NCBI GenBank assembly: GCA_947482665.1
Contig: CANKJK010000001.1
Span: 310,001-374,000, forward strand
DNA length: 64,000 nt
Origin: Acidobacteriota bacterium
GTDB taxonomy: Bacteria; Acidobacteriota; Vicinamibacteria; Vicinamibacterales; UBA2999
Direction of reading: 5' to 3'
In this document: positions 35,449 to 45,889 of the stretch, one piece after another
Layout of the letters: every line of letters starts with the position of its first letter
Position numbering within the stretch: the stretch's first letter is position 1
The notes under the pieces: model-generated
Told to the model about the DNA's origin: nothing
Seen by the model: the letters and a program-made list of their open reading frames with translations, nothing else
The model's database searches: none
Program-made: the position numbers and the translations under genes

Positions 35449-36513
35449 GTGTCTCTGAGGCGTGGCGTTCTTCTGCGTGCGGCCGCCGTGGCCGTGGGTC
35501 TTGCCCTTGTGGGCGGGACCGCGCATGCCCAAAACCTCGCGTTCTCCCTCTTTGAGCGCTACCTCGACTCGCTCAGGCAGCAGGCCGGTATCCCGGGGCT
35601 GGCGGCGCTCGTCAGCCAGAACGGACTCACTGAGTGGGAGCGCGGCTTCGGGCAGCGGAGCATCGAGCGCAATCTGCCGGTCCTGTCGGATACGCCTTTT
35701 CCCGTCGGTGGGCTGACGCAGGCCTTTTCCTCCACCTTGGCGCTCCAGTGCGTGGACGGGGGGCAGGCAACGCTGGATGATGCGGTCAGCCGTTGGGTCC
35801 CGTCGAGTGCCCCCGACCTCACGCTGGGTCTCCTGCTGAGCCATGGAATTCCCGGTGATGGCTTCCGGTATGACGCTGCCCGCTTCACGCAGCTGACGCC
35901 GATGATCGAGGATTGCTTCGAGCGCCCGATTGCGAATGTCGTGGCGACCGAGATTCTGGACCGCCTGGCGATGCGTGCGTCGGTGCCGGGAACTGACCTG
36001 ATGCTTCAGGGCAATGATGCGCGGGCCGCATTTGATGCCCAGGTTCTCTCCCGGTACGAGGGGGTGTTGGACCAGGTGGCCACGGCCTACCGTCTTGACC
36101 GAGCGGGCCGCCCTGTCCGCGTGGAACAGTTGCCGGCGGGCCTCAATGCCTCCACTGGCCTGGTGACCAGCGTGCGGGATCTCGGCCGCTTTGCCTCGGC
36201 GCTGGATGACGATGTGCTCATGTCCCAAGCGACCCGGACGCTCGCATGGTCGAGCCGCGTGTCGGCGGCCGGCAAGCCAACCCCAGCTGGTCTGGGCTGG
36301 TTCGTGCAGAGCTACCGCGGTGAACCCCTCGTCTGGCAATTCGGCTCCCTGAACGACGGCTACTCGTCGCTGCTGTTGATGCTGCCCAGGCGGCGACTTG
36401 TGTTCGCGCTGCTGGCCAACACCGACGGACTCAGTGCCCCGTTCGCGCTTGCCAATGGCGACGCGACAGTCTCTCCCTTTGCCGAGCTTTTCCTTCGCAC
36501 GTTCCTGCCCTGA
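35449..36513 (+). CDS. Beta-lactamase-family serine hydrolase fold, catalytic motifs degenerate
   Basis: A 354-residue exported protein (signal AAAVAVGLALVGGTAHAQ) of the class C beta-lactamase/esterase fold: GIPGLAALVSQNGLTEWERGFGQRSIE at the start, DDAVSRWVP and the late PAGLGWFVQ. All three active-site motifs differ. The SxxK position reads G88-L-T-Q91 in FPVGGLTQAF. The YxN position reads Y141-D-A143. The HxG motif reads Q297-F-G299 in VWQFGSLNDGY. The structural framework is intact, so a catalytically dead binding protein is likelier than a decaying gene. GTG start. Confidence 0.8.
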   Translation: MSLRRGVLLRAAAVAVGLALVGGTAHAQNLAFSLFERYLDSLRQQAGIPGLAALVSQNGLTEWERGFGQRSIERNLPVLSDTPFPVGGLTQAFSSTLALQCVDGGQATLDDAVSRWVPSSAPDLTLGLLLSHGIPGDGFRYDAARFTQLTPMIEDCFERPIANVVATEILDRLAMRASVPGTDLMLQGNDARAAFDAQVLSRYEGVLDQVATAYRLDRAGRPVRVEQLPAGLNASTGLVTSVRDLGRFASALDDDVLMSQATRTLAWSSRVSAAGKPTPAGLGWFVQSYRGEPLVWQFGSLNDGYSSLLLMLPRRRLVFALLANTDGLSAPFALANGDATVSPFAELFLRTFLP

Positions 36514-36517
36514 CCGG

Positions 36518-37114
36518 GTGATTCGCACAGCTCTTGCGACTGTGGCCCTCTGGGCCGCGTTGGCGCCAGCCGGCGCGTCGGCGGACTGGCTGGTGACGCC
36601 GTTTGTCGGGGCCAAGGTGGATGCCAAGACCAATCTCGTCGATCTCGATCAGGCGTCCGGGTCGACGAAACCGGGCGTCGGCGTGTCGCTCAGCCGGATC
36701 GGTCAGGGGGTGGTTGGTGTTGAGGCGGACCTCGGCTATCTCCCGGGATTCTTCGATTCGTCCACGCGAGGGGGGCTGGTGTCGTCCAGTCGCGTGGTGA
36801 GCCTCACGGGGCTTGTCGTGGCCTCAGCCCCGGCGCGTGTGATGCGAGACTCGCTCCGCCCCTACGCCACGCTGGGCGCCGGCTGGATCCATGTCGGCAT
36901 GACGGACCTGCGCGGCGTGCTGGGCGTGAGCGACAACTATGCTGCGGTCGCGGTGGGTGCCGGAGCCATCGGGCGCACCGGGCGCAAGACGAGCGTCCGA
37001 TTCGACCTGCGCCGGCTTCAGACGGTCACCGCCGGTCACGCCCGCACCGTCGGATTTGGTTCCGCCCACCTGAGCTTCTGGCGGGCGTCCGTCGGCCTCA
37101 GCCTTCACTACTGA
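36518..37114 (+). CDS. Outer-membrane beta-barrel-like protein
   Basis: 198 residues from a GTG four bases after the previous stop. It has a signal peptide (ALATVALWAALAPAGASA). The mature chain is Gly-rich with alternating strands (DWLVTPFVGAKVDAKT, PGVGVSLSRIG, VVGVEADLGYLPGFF, PYATLGAGWIHVGM, AVAVGAGAIGR, SAHLSFWRASVGLSLHY) and ends in an aromatic residue, typical of OmpA-like or OmpW-like small barrels. The function is unknown. It supports a diderm envelope. Confidence 0.7.
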   Translation: MIRTALATVALWAALAPAGASADWLVTPFVGAKVDAKTNLVDLDQASGSTKPGVGVSLSRIGQGVVGVEADLGYLPGFFDSSTRGGLVSSSRVVSLTGLVVASAPARVMRDSLRPYATLGAGWIHVGMTDLRGVLGVSDNYAAVAVGAGAIGRTGRKTSVRFDLRRLQTVTAGHARTVGFGSAHLSFWRASVGLSLHY

Positions 37115-37121
37115 GAGAGCA

Positions 37122-37154
37122 CCGGGGACGGCACACCCGCACTGCAATCCCCGG
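37122..37154. terminator. Weak hairpin between OMP-like gene and clpB
   Basis: CCGGGGA (37122-37128) pairs with TCCCCGG (37148-37154) across a 19-base loop in the short convergent gap. There is no U-tract, so this is tentative. Confidence 0.35.
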
Positions 37155-37161
37155 ACGGGCC

Positions 37162-39762
<2,601 letters not shown>

Positions 39763-39788
39763 GGTGTCCTCCGGAATTCACAACGTGC

Positions 39789-40736
39789 TCAGTTATCCAG
39801 CGCGGCCAGCATCTCCCAGAGTTCCCGTGCCTTGGGAGAGAGCGCGGACGGCAGCTGAATGTCGACTCGCGCGTACGCATCGCCGGTGTCGGCGGGTCTT
39901 CCCGCTTGCGGCATGCCGTAGCCCTTCACGCGGAAGAGCTGGCCCGGCTGCGTGAGCGGGGGAATGCGCAGGCGGACCGGCGTGCCGCTAATCGTCGGGA
40001 CCGAGGCCTCGCCGCCAAGGACCGCCGTGGTCGCAGGCAGCCGCAATTTCACATACAGGTCCCGCTCCCGCCGTTCGAAGGTGGGATGCGGCGCAATCCG
40101 AATACGGAGGTAGAGATCTCCGGCCGCACCAGCCACCTGTTCGCCTTCGCCGGCGACCCGGACCCGGCTGCCATCAGTGACGCCGGCCGGAATGCGGACG
40201 TCCACGGTGCGGGTGCCCGCTGTCGCCGGAAGCGTCAGGCGCTTGGTCATGCCGCGATAGGCCTCCTCAAGCGTGAGCTCCAGTTCATGCTCGATGTCGC
40301 GGCCGCGACGCGCCCGGCGGCCGGGTCTGGCCGCACCGCGACGAGCCTGCGGCCCCGCGCCAGCGCCTGGGGCACCGCCGAAGAAAGTGCTGAAGAAGTC
40401 GGAGAAGGCCCCGTCCCCCCCGAAGAGATCGGCCATTTCCTCGGGGCTGACACTCCGGCCGCCAGGCCCCGGATGCCCGGCTTCATGGGGCCCTGGCTGG
40501 GCGTGTTCGTACTGTCGCCAGTTCGCGCCGAGTTCGTCGTACTTGCGGCGGGAGTCCGGGTTGCCCAGGACCTCATTCGCCTCGTTGATGTCCTTGAAAC
40601 GGGCCTCGGCCTTCGCGTCGCCCGGATTGACGTCGGGGTGGTATTTACGCGCCAGCTTCCGGTAGGCCTGCTTGATCTCCTTCTCGGTAGAGGAGCGGGT
40701 CACTCCGAGAGCGGCGTAATAGTCCTTGAACTCCAT
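39789..40736 (-). CDS. cbpA: DnaJ-type co-chaperone without zinc finger (CbpA class)
   Basis: A 315-residue type II J-protein. The J domain at 1-70 contains YRKLARKYHPDVNPGD with the HPD motif. A Gly/Ala/Pro-rich linker follows, with FFSTFFGGAPGAG. The C-terminal peptide-binding domains show LELTLEEAYRGM, VDVRIPAGVTDGSRVRV and LRIPPLTQPGQLFRVKGYGMP. The protein contains no cysteine, so the DnaJ zinc centre is absent. It lies between hspR and clpB; no dnaK or grpE is nearby. Confidence 0.93.
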   Translation of the reverse strand: MEFKDYYAALGVTRSSTEKEIKQAYRKLARKYHPDVNPGDAKAEARFKDINEANEVLGNPDSRRKYDELGANWRQYEHAQPGPHEAGHPGPGGRSVSPEEMADLFGGDGAFSDFFSTFFGGAPGAGAGPQARRGAARPGRRARRGRDIEHELELTLEEAYRGMTKRLTLPATAGTRTVDVRIPAGVTDGSRVRVAGEGEQVAGAAGDLYLRIRIAPHPTFERRERDLYVKLRLPATTAVLGGEASVPTISGTPVRLRIPPLTQPGQLFRVKGYGMPQAGRPADTGDAYARVDIQLPSALSPKARELWEMLAALDN

Positions 40737-40745
40737 CGCGGCCCT

Positions 40746-41084
40746 CTAGAATCCGATGATCTGGTTGAGGCGACGCACTTCTGCGCCCAACTGCCGTCGG
40801 CCCTGCGGTGTGTCGACACCGCCGTCGTCGAGTAACGGCCGCACCCGCTGGACAACCTCAGCCACCGCCAGCAGCCGCTGTACGCCGGCAAGGTTCACGC
40901 GGTGTTCATCCACAAGTCTGCGGATGAGCCGGATCCGTGCCAGCTCGTCGAGGGAGTACACCCGCATACTGCCGAGTGTTCGTGACGGTCGTACCAGTCC
41001 GAGCCGCTCGTATTTCCGCAGCGTCTGAGGATGCATCCCCAGCATCCCCGCGGCCACACTGATGAGAAAGACTGCCTGTGTCAT
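40746..41084 (-). CDS. hspR: MerR-family heat-shock repressor HspR
   Basis: 112 residues with an N-terminal MerR winged helix: FLISVAAGMLGMHPQTLRKYERLGLVRPSRT, then GSMRVYSLDELARIRLIRRLVDEHRVNLAGVQRLL, a strong match to HspR. The C-terminal residues form a dimerisation helix (VRRLNQIIGF). HspR represses dnaK, clpB and related operons and is tied to folding capacity via DnaK. It is the first gene of hspR-cbpA-clpB, with a HAIR-like palindrome over its own promoter. A weak Shine-Dalgarno (GGAG) precedes the ATG. Confidence 0.92.
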   Translation of the reverse strand: MTQAVFLISVAAGMLGMHPQTLRKYERLGLVRPSRTLGSMRVYSLDELARIRLIRRLVDEHRVNLAGVQRLLAVAEVVQRVRPLLDDGGVDTPQGRRQLGAEVRRLNQIIGF

Positions 41085-41102
41085 GTCGCTCCGGGCTACA
41101 AA

Positions 41103-41123
41103 GGTGAGCCTATTCGACTCTAG
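41103..41123. promoter_or_regulatory. HAIR-like operator (HspR box)
   Basis: On the minus strand CTAGAGT-N7-GCTCACC matches the HspR inverted repeat CTTGAGT-N7-ACTCAAG at 10 of 14 defined bases with the exact 7-base spacer. It overlaps the -10 box of hspR, so bound repressor would block RNA polymerase. Confidence 0.55.
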
Positions 41124-41145
41124 GCATTGATACGGTTCATGTCAA
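41117..41145 (-). promoter_or_regulatory. Promoter of hspR-cbpA-clpB
   Basis: TTGACA (41145-41140) and TAGAGT (41122-41117) with a 17-base spacer, the best sigma-70-like promoter seen in the window. It starts transcription near 41110, about 25 bases before the hspR ATG. Confidence 0.7.
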
Positions 41146-41204
41146 TGTATGTTCCCGTTGCACGGGGGCGGGCGTTGAGGCGAACAGTCAGGTAATCTGA
41201 GGAC

Positions 41205-41936
41205 GTGGGTGCAGACGTACTGACCATTGCCATGCTCGTCGGCCTTGAAGGCCTGCTGAGCGCCGACAACGCCTTGGTGATCGCCGTGATGGTGCTGGGA
41301 CTGCCAAAGCGGGAGCAGAAGCAGGCCATGCGCTACGGCATGGGTGGGGCCTTCGTCTTCAGGGCCGTGGCGATCTTCCTGGCCGCGTATCTCATCCGGG
41401 TGGCATGGGTGAAGGTGGCCGGCGGGGCATACCTCCTCTATCTCACGGGCTCGCACTTCCTTGGGGGCGGAGACACCGACGAGCGCCGCACCCCACTGGG
41501 GCCGCGGACCATTCTGGGCCTCTCGCCCTTCTGGTCAACCGTCCTGCGGGTGGAACTGGTCGATGTGGCATTTTCGATTGATTCCATCCTGGTGGCCGTC
41601 GCCATGTCTCCCAAGCTGTGGGTCATCATCACCGGGGGCATCCTGGGCATCGTGGCGATGCGGCTGGTTGCCGGCCGGCTGCTGGCCCTTATTGAGCGCT
41701 ATCCCGTGCTCGTGGATGGGGCGTTCGTCATCATCGCGTGGGTCGGCATCAAGCTCCTGCTGGAATACCTCCACACCGTCGGCCTTGTCGGCTTCGAAGT
41801 GCCGAAGTGGCTCTCGCTCGGTGCCATCGCCGTCATCTTCGGCGCGTTCGTCGCCTACGCGGTGTGGAAAGGGGAGGCCGAGCCCGAGGCGACGGCTGCT
41901 CGCGCCGACGCCCTGGTGGAGCAGGAGTTCGAGTGA
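41205..41936 (+). CDS. TerC-family integral membrane protein
   Basis: A 243-residue polytopic membrane protein from a GTG with a GAGG Shine-Dalgarno. It has about seven hydrophobic segments and the family motifs LLSADNALVIAVMV and VDVAFSIDSILVAVAMS, whose buried acidic residues (ADN and SID) are linked to metal (Mn) transport in studied homologues. Its length and form match the short YjbE/TerC type. It is coupled to the following kinase gene by a four-base overlap. Confidence 0.88.
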   Translation: MGADVLTIAMLVGLEGLLSADNALVIAVMVLGLPKREQKQAMRYGMGGAFVFRAVAIFLAAYLIRVAWVKVAGGAYLLYLTGSHFLGGGDTDERRTPLGPRTILGLSPFWSTVLRVELVDVAFSIDSILVAVAMSPKLWVIITGGILGIVAMRLVAGRLLALIERYPVLVDGAFVIIAWVGIKLLLEYLHTVGLVGFEVPKWLSLGAIAVIFGAFVAYAVWKGEAEPEATAARADALVEQEFE

Positions 41937-42652
41937 GGGCGGAAGCGCTCCCGACTGAGGCGCTGGTGCGGCTGAACAGCGCCAGTGTTGCGGCGCGACT
42001 GGTGTCCAGTGTCGTGCACGACCTGAACAACGGATTGCTGGTCATCGGCGGGTCGGTCGAGCTGATGGAGGATACCCCGCTCACCGAACAGCAGCGGCCG
42101 CGACTGGAGCGCATCGGGCGGCAACAATTGCAGATGGCTGAGACGTTGCGGGAGTTGACTGCCGTGCTGAAGCCGGAGGAGACCGACCGGAAGTGCGAAG
42201 TCGCGGCCACCGTCGCGCACGCCTGCCACCTGCGCGCAACGGCGTTCCGGCGCCTGGGGATTCAGGTCAAGGGTCTCCCCGTCGATCGGGTCGGATTTCA
42301 CGTGTCTCTGCCATCCGATCGCCTCCTGCAGATTCTGCTGAATCTGCTGCTCAATGCGGAGTCGGCGCTGCGCGACGCGCCAGTACGAGAGCTTGAGCTG
42401 CAGCTGGTGGAATCATCGGGTAACGCTCGGCTGACCCTGTCCGATTCGGGCCCGGGCTTTCCGGCGGCTCTGAGACCAACACTGGGACAGCCGTTCGTCA
42501 CCGCGACTCCCGAAGAATCGGCGGGCCTGGGCCTGTTCGTCTCGCGAGTGCTGGCGGAGCGGGCAGGCGGTTCGCTGACGCTCGGAGGCGAAGCAGGTGG
42601 CGCCAGGCTTGACCTGACGCTCCCGCTATGTCGACTACCAGAAGGGCGCTAG
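41933..42652 (+). CDS. Soluble NtrB-like histidine kinase lacking a sensor domain
   Basis: 239 residues from a GTG overlapping the terC stop. Short N-terminus (RAEALPTEALVRLNSASVAARLV), then the H-box SSVVHDLNNGLLVIGGSVELM, the N-box LLNLLLNAESALRD, the G1 box LSDSGPGF and the G2 box ESAGLGLFVSRVLAERAGG. There is no transmembrane, PAS or GAF region. It ends four bases inside the convergent sigma-54 activator gene, its likely partner. The arrangement resembles FlrB/FleS-FlrC kinases that control flagellar genes, but the role is inferred. Confidence 0.82.
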   Translation: MRAEALPTEALVRLNSASVAARLVSSVVHDLNNGLLVIGGSVELMEDTPLTEQQRPRLERIGRQQLQMAETLRELTAVLKPEETDRKCEVAATVAHACHLRATAFRRLGIQVKGLPVDRVGFHVSLPSDRLLQILLNLLLNAESALRDAPVRELELQLVESSGNARLTLSDSGPGFPAALRPTLGQPFVTATPEESAGLGLFVSRVLAERAGGSLTLGGEAGGARLDLTLPLCRLPEGR

Positions 42653-44037
42653 GCGACGTTCAGCCGCTGCAGCTTGTCGATAAACGTGGTCCGGCTCAGA
42701 TTGAGGAGCCGTGCGGCCTGGCGCTTGTTTCCGCCGGTCTTTTCAAGGCACTGCAGAATCAGATCGCGCTCAAGGCTGGAGACGACGTCCGTGAAGCTGA
42801 TGCCTTCGTCGGGAATCGTCGGCGTGGAGGCCACGCTTCCGGAGGTACGCTCCCGCAACTGGGCTGGCAGGGTGTCGGGGCCAATTTCTACCGACGCACC
42901 GCTCATCGCCACGGCGTGTTCAATCGCGTTCTCAAACTGCCGGATGTTCCCAGGCCAGTGGTACGCCATGAGGATACGGAGCGAGTCCTGCGAGAGGGTC
43001 TTCGCAGGCAGGCCGTTGTCCTTGCACGACTTCTCCACAAAATGTCGTGCCAGAAGCGGGATGTCCTCAAGACGCGTCCGCAGTGGCGGCAGCGTCACCG
43101 GGATCACGTTGAGCCGGTAATACAGGTCCTCGCGGAACGTGCCCTCCTTCACCATCTGGCGCAGGTCGGAGTTGGTGGCGGCGATGATGCGAATGTCGAA
43201 CTTCATCGACTTTGAATCGCCTACGCGCTCGATCTCCCGCTCCTGCAGTGCCCGCAGGAGCTTTGACTGCAGGGGGATCGGCATGGACGACACTTCATCG
43301 ATGAAGAGAGTGCCCCGGTGAGCCAGCTCGAAGCGTCCGACGCGGGCGGATACAGCGCCCGTGAAGGCGCCCTTCACGTGGCCGAAGAGTTCAGCCTCAG
43401 CAAGATTCTCCGGTATGGCGGCAGCGTTGAAGGCGACGAAGGCGTGGGCGGCGCGGGGGCTGTTGTGATGAATCGTTCGCGCGATGAGTTCCTTGCCCGT
43501 GCCGGTCTCGCCCTCGATGAGGACCGTACTGTTCATCGGTGCCACCAGCTCCAGGGTCGAGAAGAGGTGCTGCATCGTGCTGTGGCGGCCGATCACATTG
43601 TCGAAGCTGAAGCGGCCCCGCAACTGGGCGCGTAGAGCCGCGTTCTCCGTCCGAAGACGTCTCTGGTCGATCGAGGCCCTGAGCACGCGCGCAAGCTGTG
43701 TGATCTGAAAGGGCTTGATATAGAAGTCGATGGCACCGCGCTTGATTGCGGCCACAGCATCAGTCACGCCGCCAAACCCCGTGATGACCACCGCGCTGAT
43801 GTCGGGGTACCGCCGCATCGCCTCATCAAGGACTGCCATGCCGTCTCCATCCGGCAGCCGGAGATCCACGACGAGCGCGTCGTAGGCGAACCCTTTGATC
43901 CGGTCAAGGGCGTCGGCGGCATCTCCCGACTGGGCCGCCGCGAATCCCTCCTGCTCAAGGGACTCGGCGATGGTGGCGCGGAGGTCCTGTTCATCCTCGA
44001 CGATCAGTACGGAGATGGGCGTGGTCGCTGGAGTCAT
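42649..44037 (-). CDS. Sigma-54-dependent response regulator (NtrC/FlrC type)
   Basis: About 462 residues from the ATG at 44037; ATG 44058 and others upstream are alternatives without better Shine-Dalgarno. The receiver domain has ISVLIVEDEQDLR and VVDLRLPDGDG (phospho-Asp). The AAA+ domain has GETGTGKELIARTIH, the sigma-54 contact motif GAFTGA in GHVKGAFTGAVSARV, and IDEVSSMPIPLQSKLLRALQE. The C-terminal Fis-type helix-turn-helix is KTGGNKRQAARLLNLSRTTF. It lies beside the flagellar cluster that carries sigma-54-like promoters, so flagellar control is likely. Confidence 0.9.
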   Translation of the reverse strand: MTPATTPISVLIVEDEQDLRATIAESLEQEGFAAAQSGDAADALDRIKGFAYDALVVDLRLPDGDGMAVLDEAMRRYPDISAVVITGFGGVTDAVAAIKRGAIDFYIKPFQITQLARVLRASIDQRRLRTENAALRAQLRGRFSFDNVIGRHSTMQHLFSTLELVAPMNSTVLIEGETGTGKELIARTIHHNSPRAAHAFVAFNAAAIPENLAEAELFGHVKGAFTGAVSARVGRFELAHRGTLFIDEVSSMPIPLQSKLLRALQEREIERVGDSKSMKFDIRIIAATNSDLRQMVKEGTFREDLYYRLNVIPVTLPPLRTRLEDIPLLARHFVEKSCKDNGLPAKTLSQDSLRILMAYHWPGNIRQFENAIEHAVAMSGASVEIGPDTLPAQLRERTSGSVASTPTIPDEGISFTDVVSSLERDLILQCLEKTGGNKRQAARLLNLSRTTFIDKLQRLNVA

Positions 44038-44080
44038 GGTTTTGACGTTCTGCATCATAGCCGTGTCGGGAATCCGGCAC

Positions 44081-44186
44081 CAGGCACTTGCCTGAGCCAT
44101 CGCTGAGCTGTTCAAGTCCTAAGAAGGCCTTCCGATTACGTGTCTACGTAGGCTGCAGATACTCATTTTGGTTAGCGAAATCTGCA
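44081..44186. other. Palindrome-rich divergent intergenic region
   Basis: The gap between the sigma-54 activator and CheY-like genes holds several short palindromes: CAGGCA-CT-TGCCTG (44081-44094), GAAGGCCTTC (44123-44132), CTACGTAG (44144-44151), and TGCAGAT (44154-44160) with ATCTGCA (44180-44186). It is more AT-rich than its surroundings. Regulatory binding sites are likely; none is assigned. Confidence 0.4.
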
Positions 44187-44192
44187 AACAGC

Positions 44193-44669
44193 ATGCCGTC
44201 AGATGTGCCGGATTACCGTCTTCGCGTCCTGATTGTGGACGATGAGCCCGACATCCGGGCCCTGTTGGAGGAGGTGTGCCGCGTCAGGGACTTTGCAGTT
44301 CTGACCGCAAAGGACGGCCTTGACGCGATCGGCGTACTGACGAGGAGCCCGGAAGCGCCGGATATCGTCATCTCCGACGTACAGATGCCCGGGGCGGACG
44401 GCTTCGCGGTTCTGGAAGCGGCCTTGCAAAAGTCGCCCAGGACCCAGGTCGTGTTGATCACCGGTTACGGTACAGATGAAGGGCGGGCGCGCGCACAGCA
44501 GGGTGGCGCCGTGGCCTACCTCCTGAAGCCGGCATCCCTCCCCACGATCACCGCGATGCTTGACCAGCTCGCCAAGACGGCCGCTGACGCCCGGGCTGCA
44601 GGGCACGGACATCCGTCCCGTTCGTGTCGGTATCCCGGCGCAGCCACAGAGCCCAACCCGAAATCCTGA
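44193..44669 (+). CDS. CheY-like single-domain response regulator
   Basis: 158 residues from ATG 44193 (MPSDVPDYRLRVLIVDDEPD); upstream residues in this frame are intergenic and rejected. The receiver domain has VDDEPDIRALLEE, phospho-Asp D62 in IVISDVQMPGADG, VLITGYGTDE and the conserved lysine in AYLLKPASL. A 35-residue polar tail without a DNA-binding domain follows. Position just before flgB suggests a motility or regulatory relay function, such as accepting phosphate from the nearby kinase. Confidence 0.85.
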   Translation: MPSDVPDYRLRVLIVDDEPDIRALLEEVCRVRDFAVLTAKDGLDAIGVLTRSPEAPDIVISDVQMPGADGFAVLEAALQKSPRTQVVLITGYGTDEGRARAQQGGAVAYLLKPASLPTITAMLDQLAKTAADARAAGHGHPSRSCRYPGAATEPNPKS

Positions 44670-44691
44670 GCAATTCCACGCTCTTCACTCC

Positions 44692-44707
44692 CGGCATCTG
44701 TCTTGCG
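44692..44707 (+). promoter_or_regulatory. Candidate sigma-54 promoter of the flgB operon
   Basis: CGGCATC-TGTC-TTGCG places GG (44693-44694) and GC (44705-44706) exactly 10 bases apart, as in the TGGCACG-N4-TTGCW consensus. The -12 TTGC is perfect. The start would be near 44718, leaving a leader of about 78 bases before flgB. Confidence 0.5.
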
Positions 44708-44795
44708 ATGTGAGCCGGTGCCGGCAGGTGAATTCCCGAGTCGGTATTCGGCAGCCCGCGGCCATTCTTGAGGCCGTCGGCAGGAGAGCACAGCG

Positions 44796-45149
44796 ATGGA
44801 TGGGATCAGAGACCTGGATGTTGTCACGGCCCTTCGGCGTCAGATGACGATCTCGGCTGCGCGCCAGGTCGCCTCCGCAGGCAACCTCGCAAACGCCGAG
44901 ACCCCCGGCTACGAAGCCGTTGAGCCAACCTTTGCGGACACCCTCGCCAGCAGCGTGAGTGACCCCGGAGCGCTATCGGTCGGCGTGCAACCCGTACCCG
45001 GCCTTCCCGCTCGTCGCGATGGCAACACCGTACAAGTGGATCGCGAACTGCTCACCATGGGACGCGCCGCAGGCGACTTTGCCGCGGCACAGACCGCTCT
45101 GGCCGCCAAGTTCCGGCTGGTCCGCTACGCCATCAACGAGGGCCGGTAA
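44796..45149 (+). CDS. flgB: Flagellar proximal rod protein FlgB
   Basis: 117 residues of the rod protein that joins the MS ring/FliE to the axial rod. The N-terminal helix is followed by NLANAETPGYEAVEPTFADTL, the hallmark of the axial family, and a C-terminal helix with FAAAQTALAAKFRLVRYAINEGR. AGGAGAG precedes the ATG at proper distance. First gene of the flagellar run. Confidence 0.93.
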   Translation: MDGIRDLDVVTALRRQMTISAARQVASAGNLANAETPGYEAVEPTFADTLASSVSDPGALSVGVQPVPGLPARRDGNTVQVDRELLTMGRAAGDFAAAQTALAAKFRLVRYAINEGR

Positions 45150-45151
45150 GT

Positions 45152-45580
45152 ATGGCTACCCTCAACGCCGCGATGTCGGCGAGCGCCAGCGCGCTCGCGG
45201 TCCAGCGAACGCGCATCGAAGTCGCTGTGTCCAACATGGCCAATGCCGAGTCCACGAAGGGCGCCAATGGCCAGCCGTACAGGCGCAGGAACGTGCTGCT
45301 GGCGCCAGAGCCGGTGGCGTCCTTCGACGCCACGCTTGGGGGCATGCAGGCCACCGGCGTGCAGGTCACCGGCATCACCGAGGACCAGACGCCGTTCAAG
45401 CGACGGTATGACCCGGGGCACCCGGATGCGGATCCCGACGGCTTCGTGTCGATGCCGAACATCGACGCCCCCGAGGAAATGGTCGACATGATGGGCGCCG
45501 CCCGTGCCTATCAGGCGAACCTCGCGGCCATCGGCATGATCCGGGATCTCGTCAACAAGTCATTGGAGCTGGGGAAGTAA
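45152..45580 (+). CDS. flgC: Flagellar rod protein FlgC
   Basis: 142 residues starting two bases after flgB. It has the axial-family N-terminus with SNMANAESTKGANGQPYRR, the middle loop VTGITEDQTPFKRRYDPGHPDADPDGFVSMPNID, and the C-terminal MVDMMGAARAYQANLAAIGMIRDLVNKSLEL. It is secreted by the flagellar type III apparatus and builds the proximal rod. Confidence 0.95.
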   Translation: MATLNAAMSASASALAVQRTRIEVAVSNMANAESTKGANGQPYRRRNVLLAPEPVASFDATLGGMQATGVQVTGITEDQTPFKRRYDPGHPDADPDGFVSMPNIDAPEEMVDMMGAARAYQANLAAIGMIRDLVNKSLELGK

Positions 45581-45583
45581 GCC

Positions 45584-45877
45584 ATGCCGATTGATCGGGT
45601 GCAAGGATCGTCGTTTGAGTCGGCCCTGAAAGGGGTCTCGACAATGGCGACGGGTGGCGCGGGTGGATTTGCCGAGGCACTGCAGGGGCTGGTCAAGTCG
45701 GTCGAGGAGTCATCGGCCGGCGCAAACTCGGCGGTGACCGGCATGCTCGACAAGACCAATGACGTGCACGACGCCATGATCGCGCTGCAACGGGCAGAGA
45801 TGGCGCTCGAACTCACGGTGCAGGTCCGCAACAAACTCGTGGCGGCCTATCAGGACGTCATGCGGATGCCGGTCTAG
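45584..45877 (+). CDS. fliE: Flagellar hook-basal body protein FliE
   Basis: 97 residues of the MS ring-rod adaptor. The conserved C-terminal half is VHDAMIALQRAEMALELTVQVRNKLVAAYQDVMRMPV, the strongest FliE signature. It is the third gene of the run, between flgC and fliF. Confidence 0.94.
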   Translation: MPIDRVQGSSFESALKGVSTMATGGAGGFAEALQGLVKSVEESSAGANSAVTGMLDKTNDVHDAMIALQRAEMALELTVQVRNKLVAAYQDVMRMPV

Positions 45878-45889
45878 TCAGGTTCAGAC

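Noticed and set aside
44076..44096. Sigma-54 promoter in the palindrome region
   Set aside because: The GG and GC pairs there are 11 or 12 bases apart; the strict 10-base spacing is not met.
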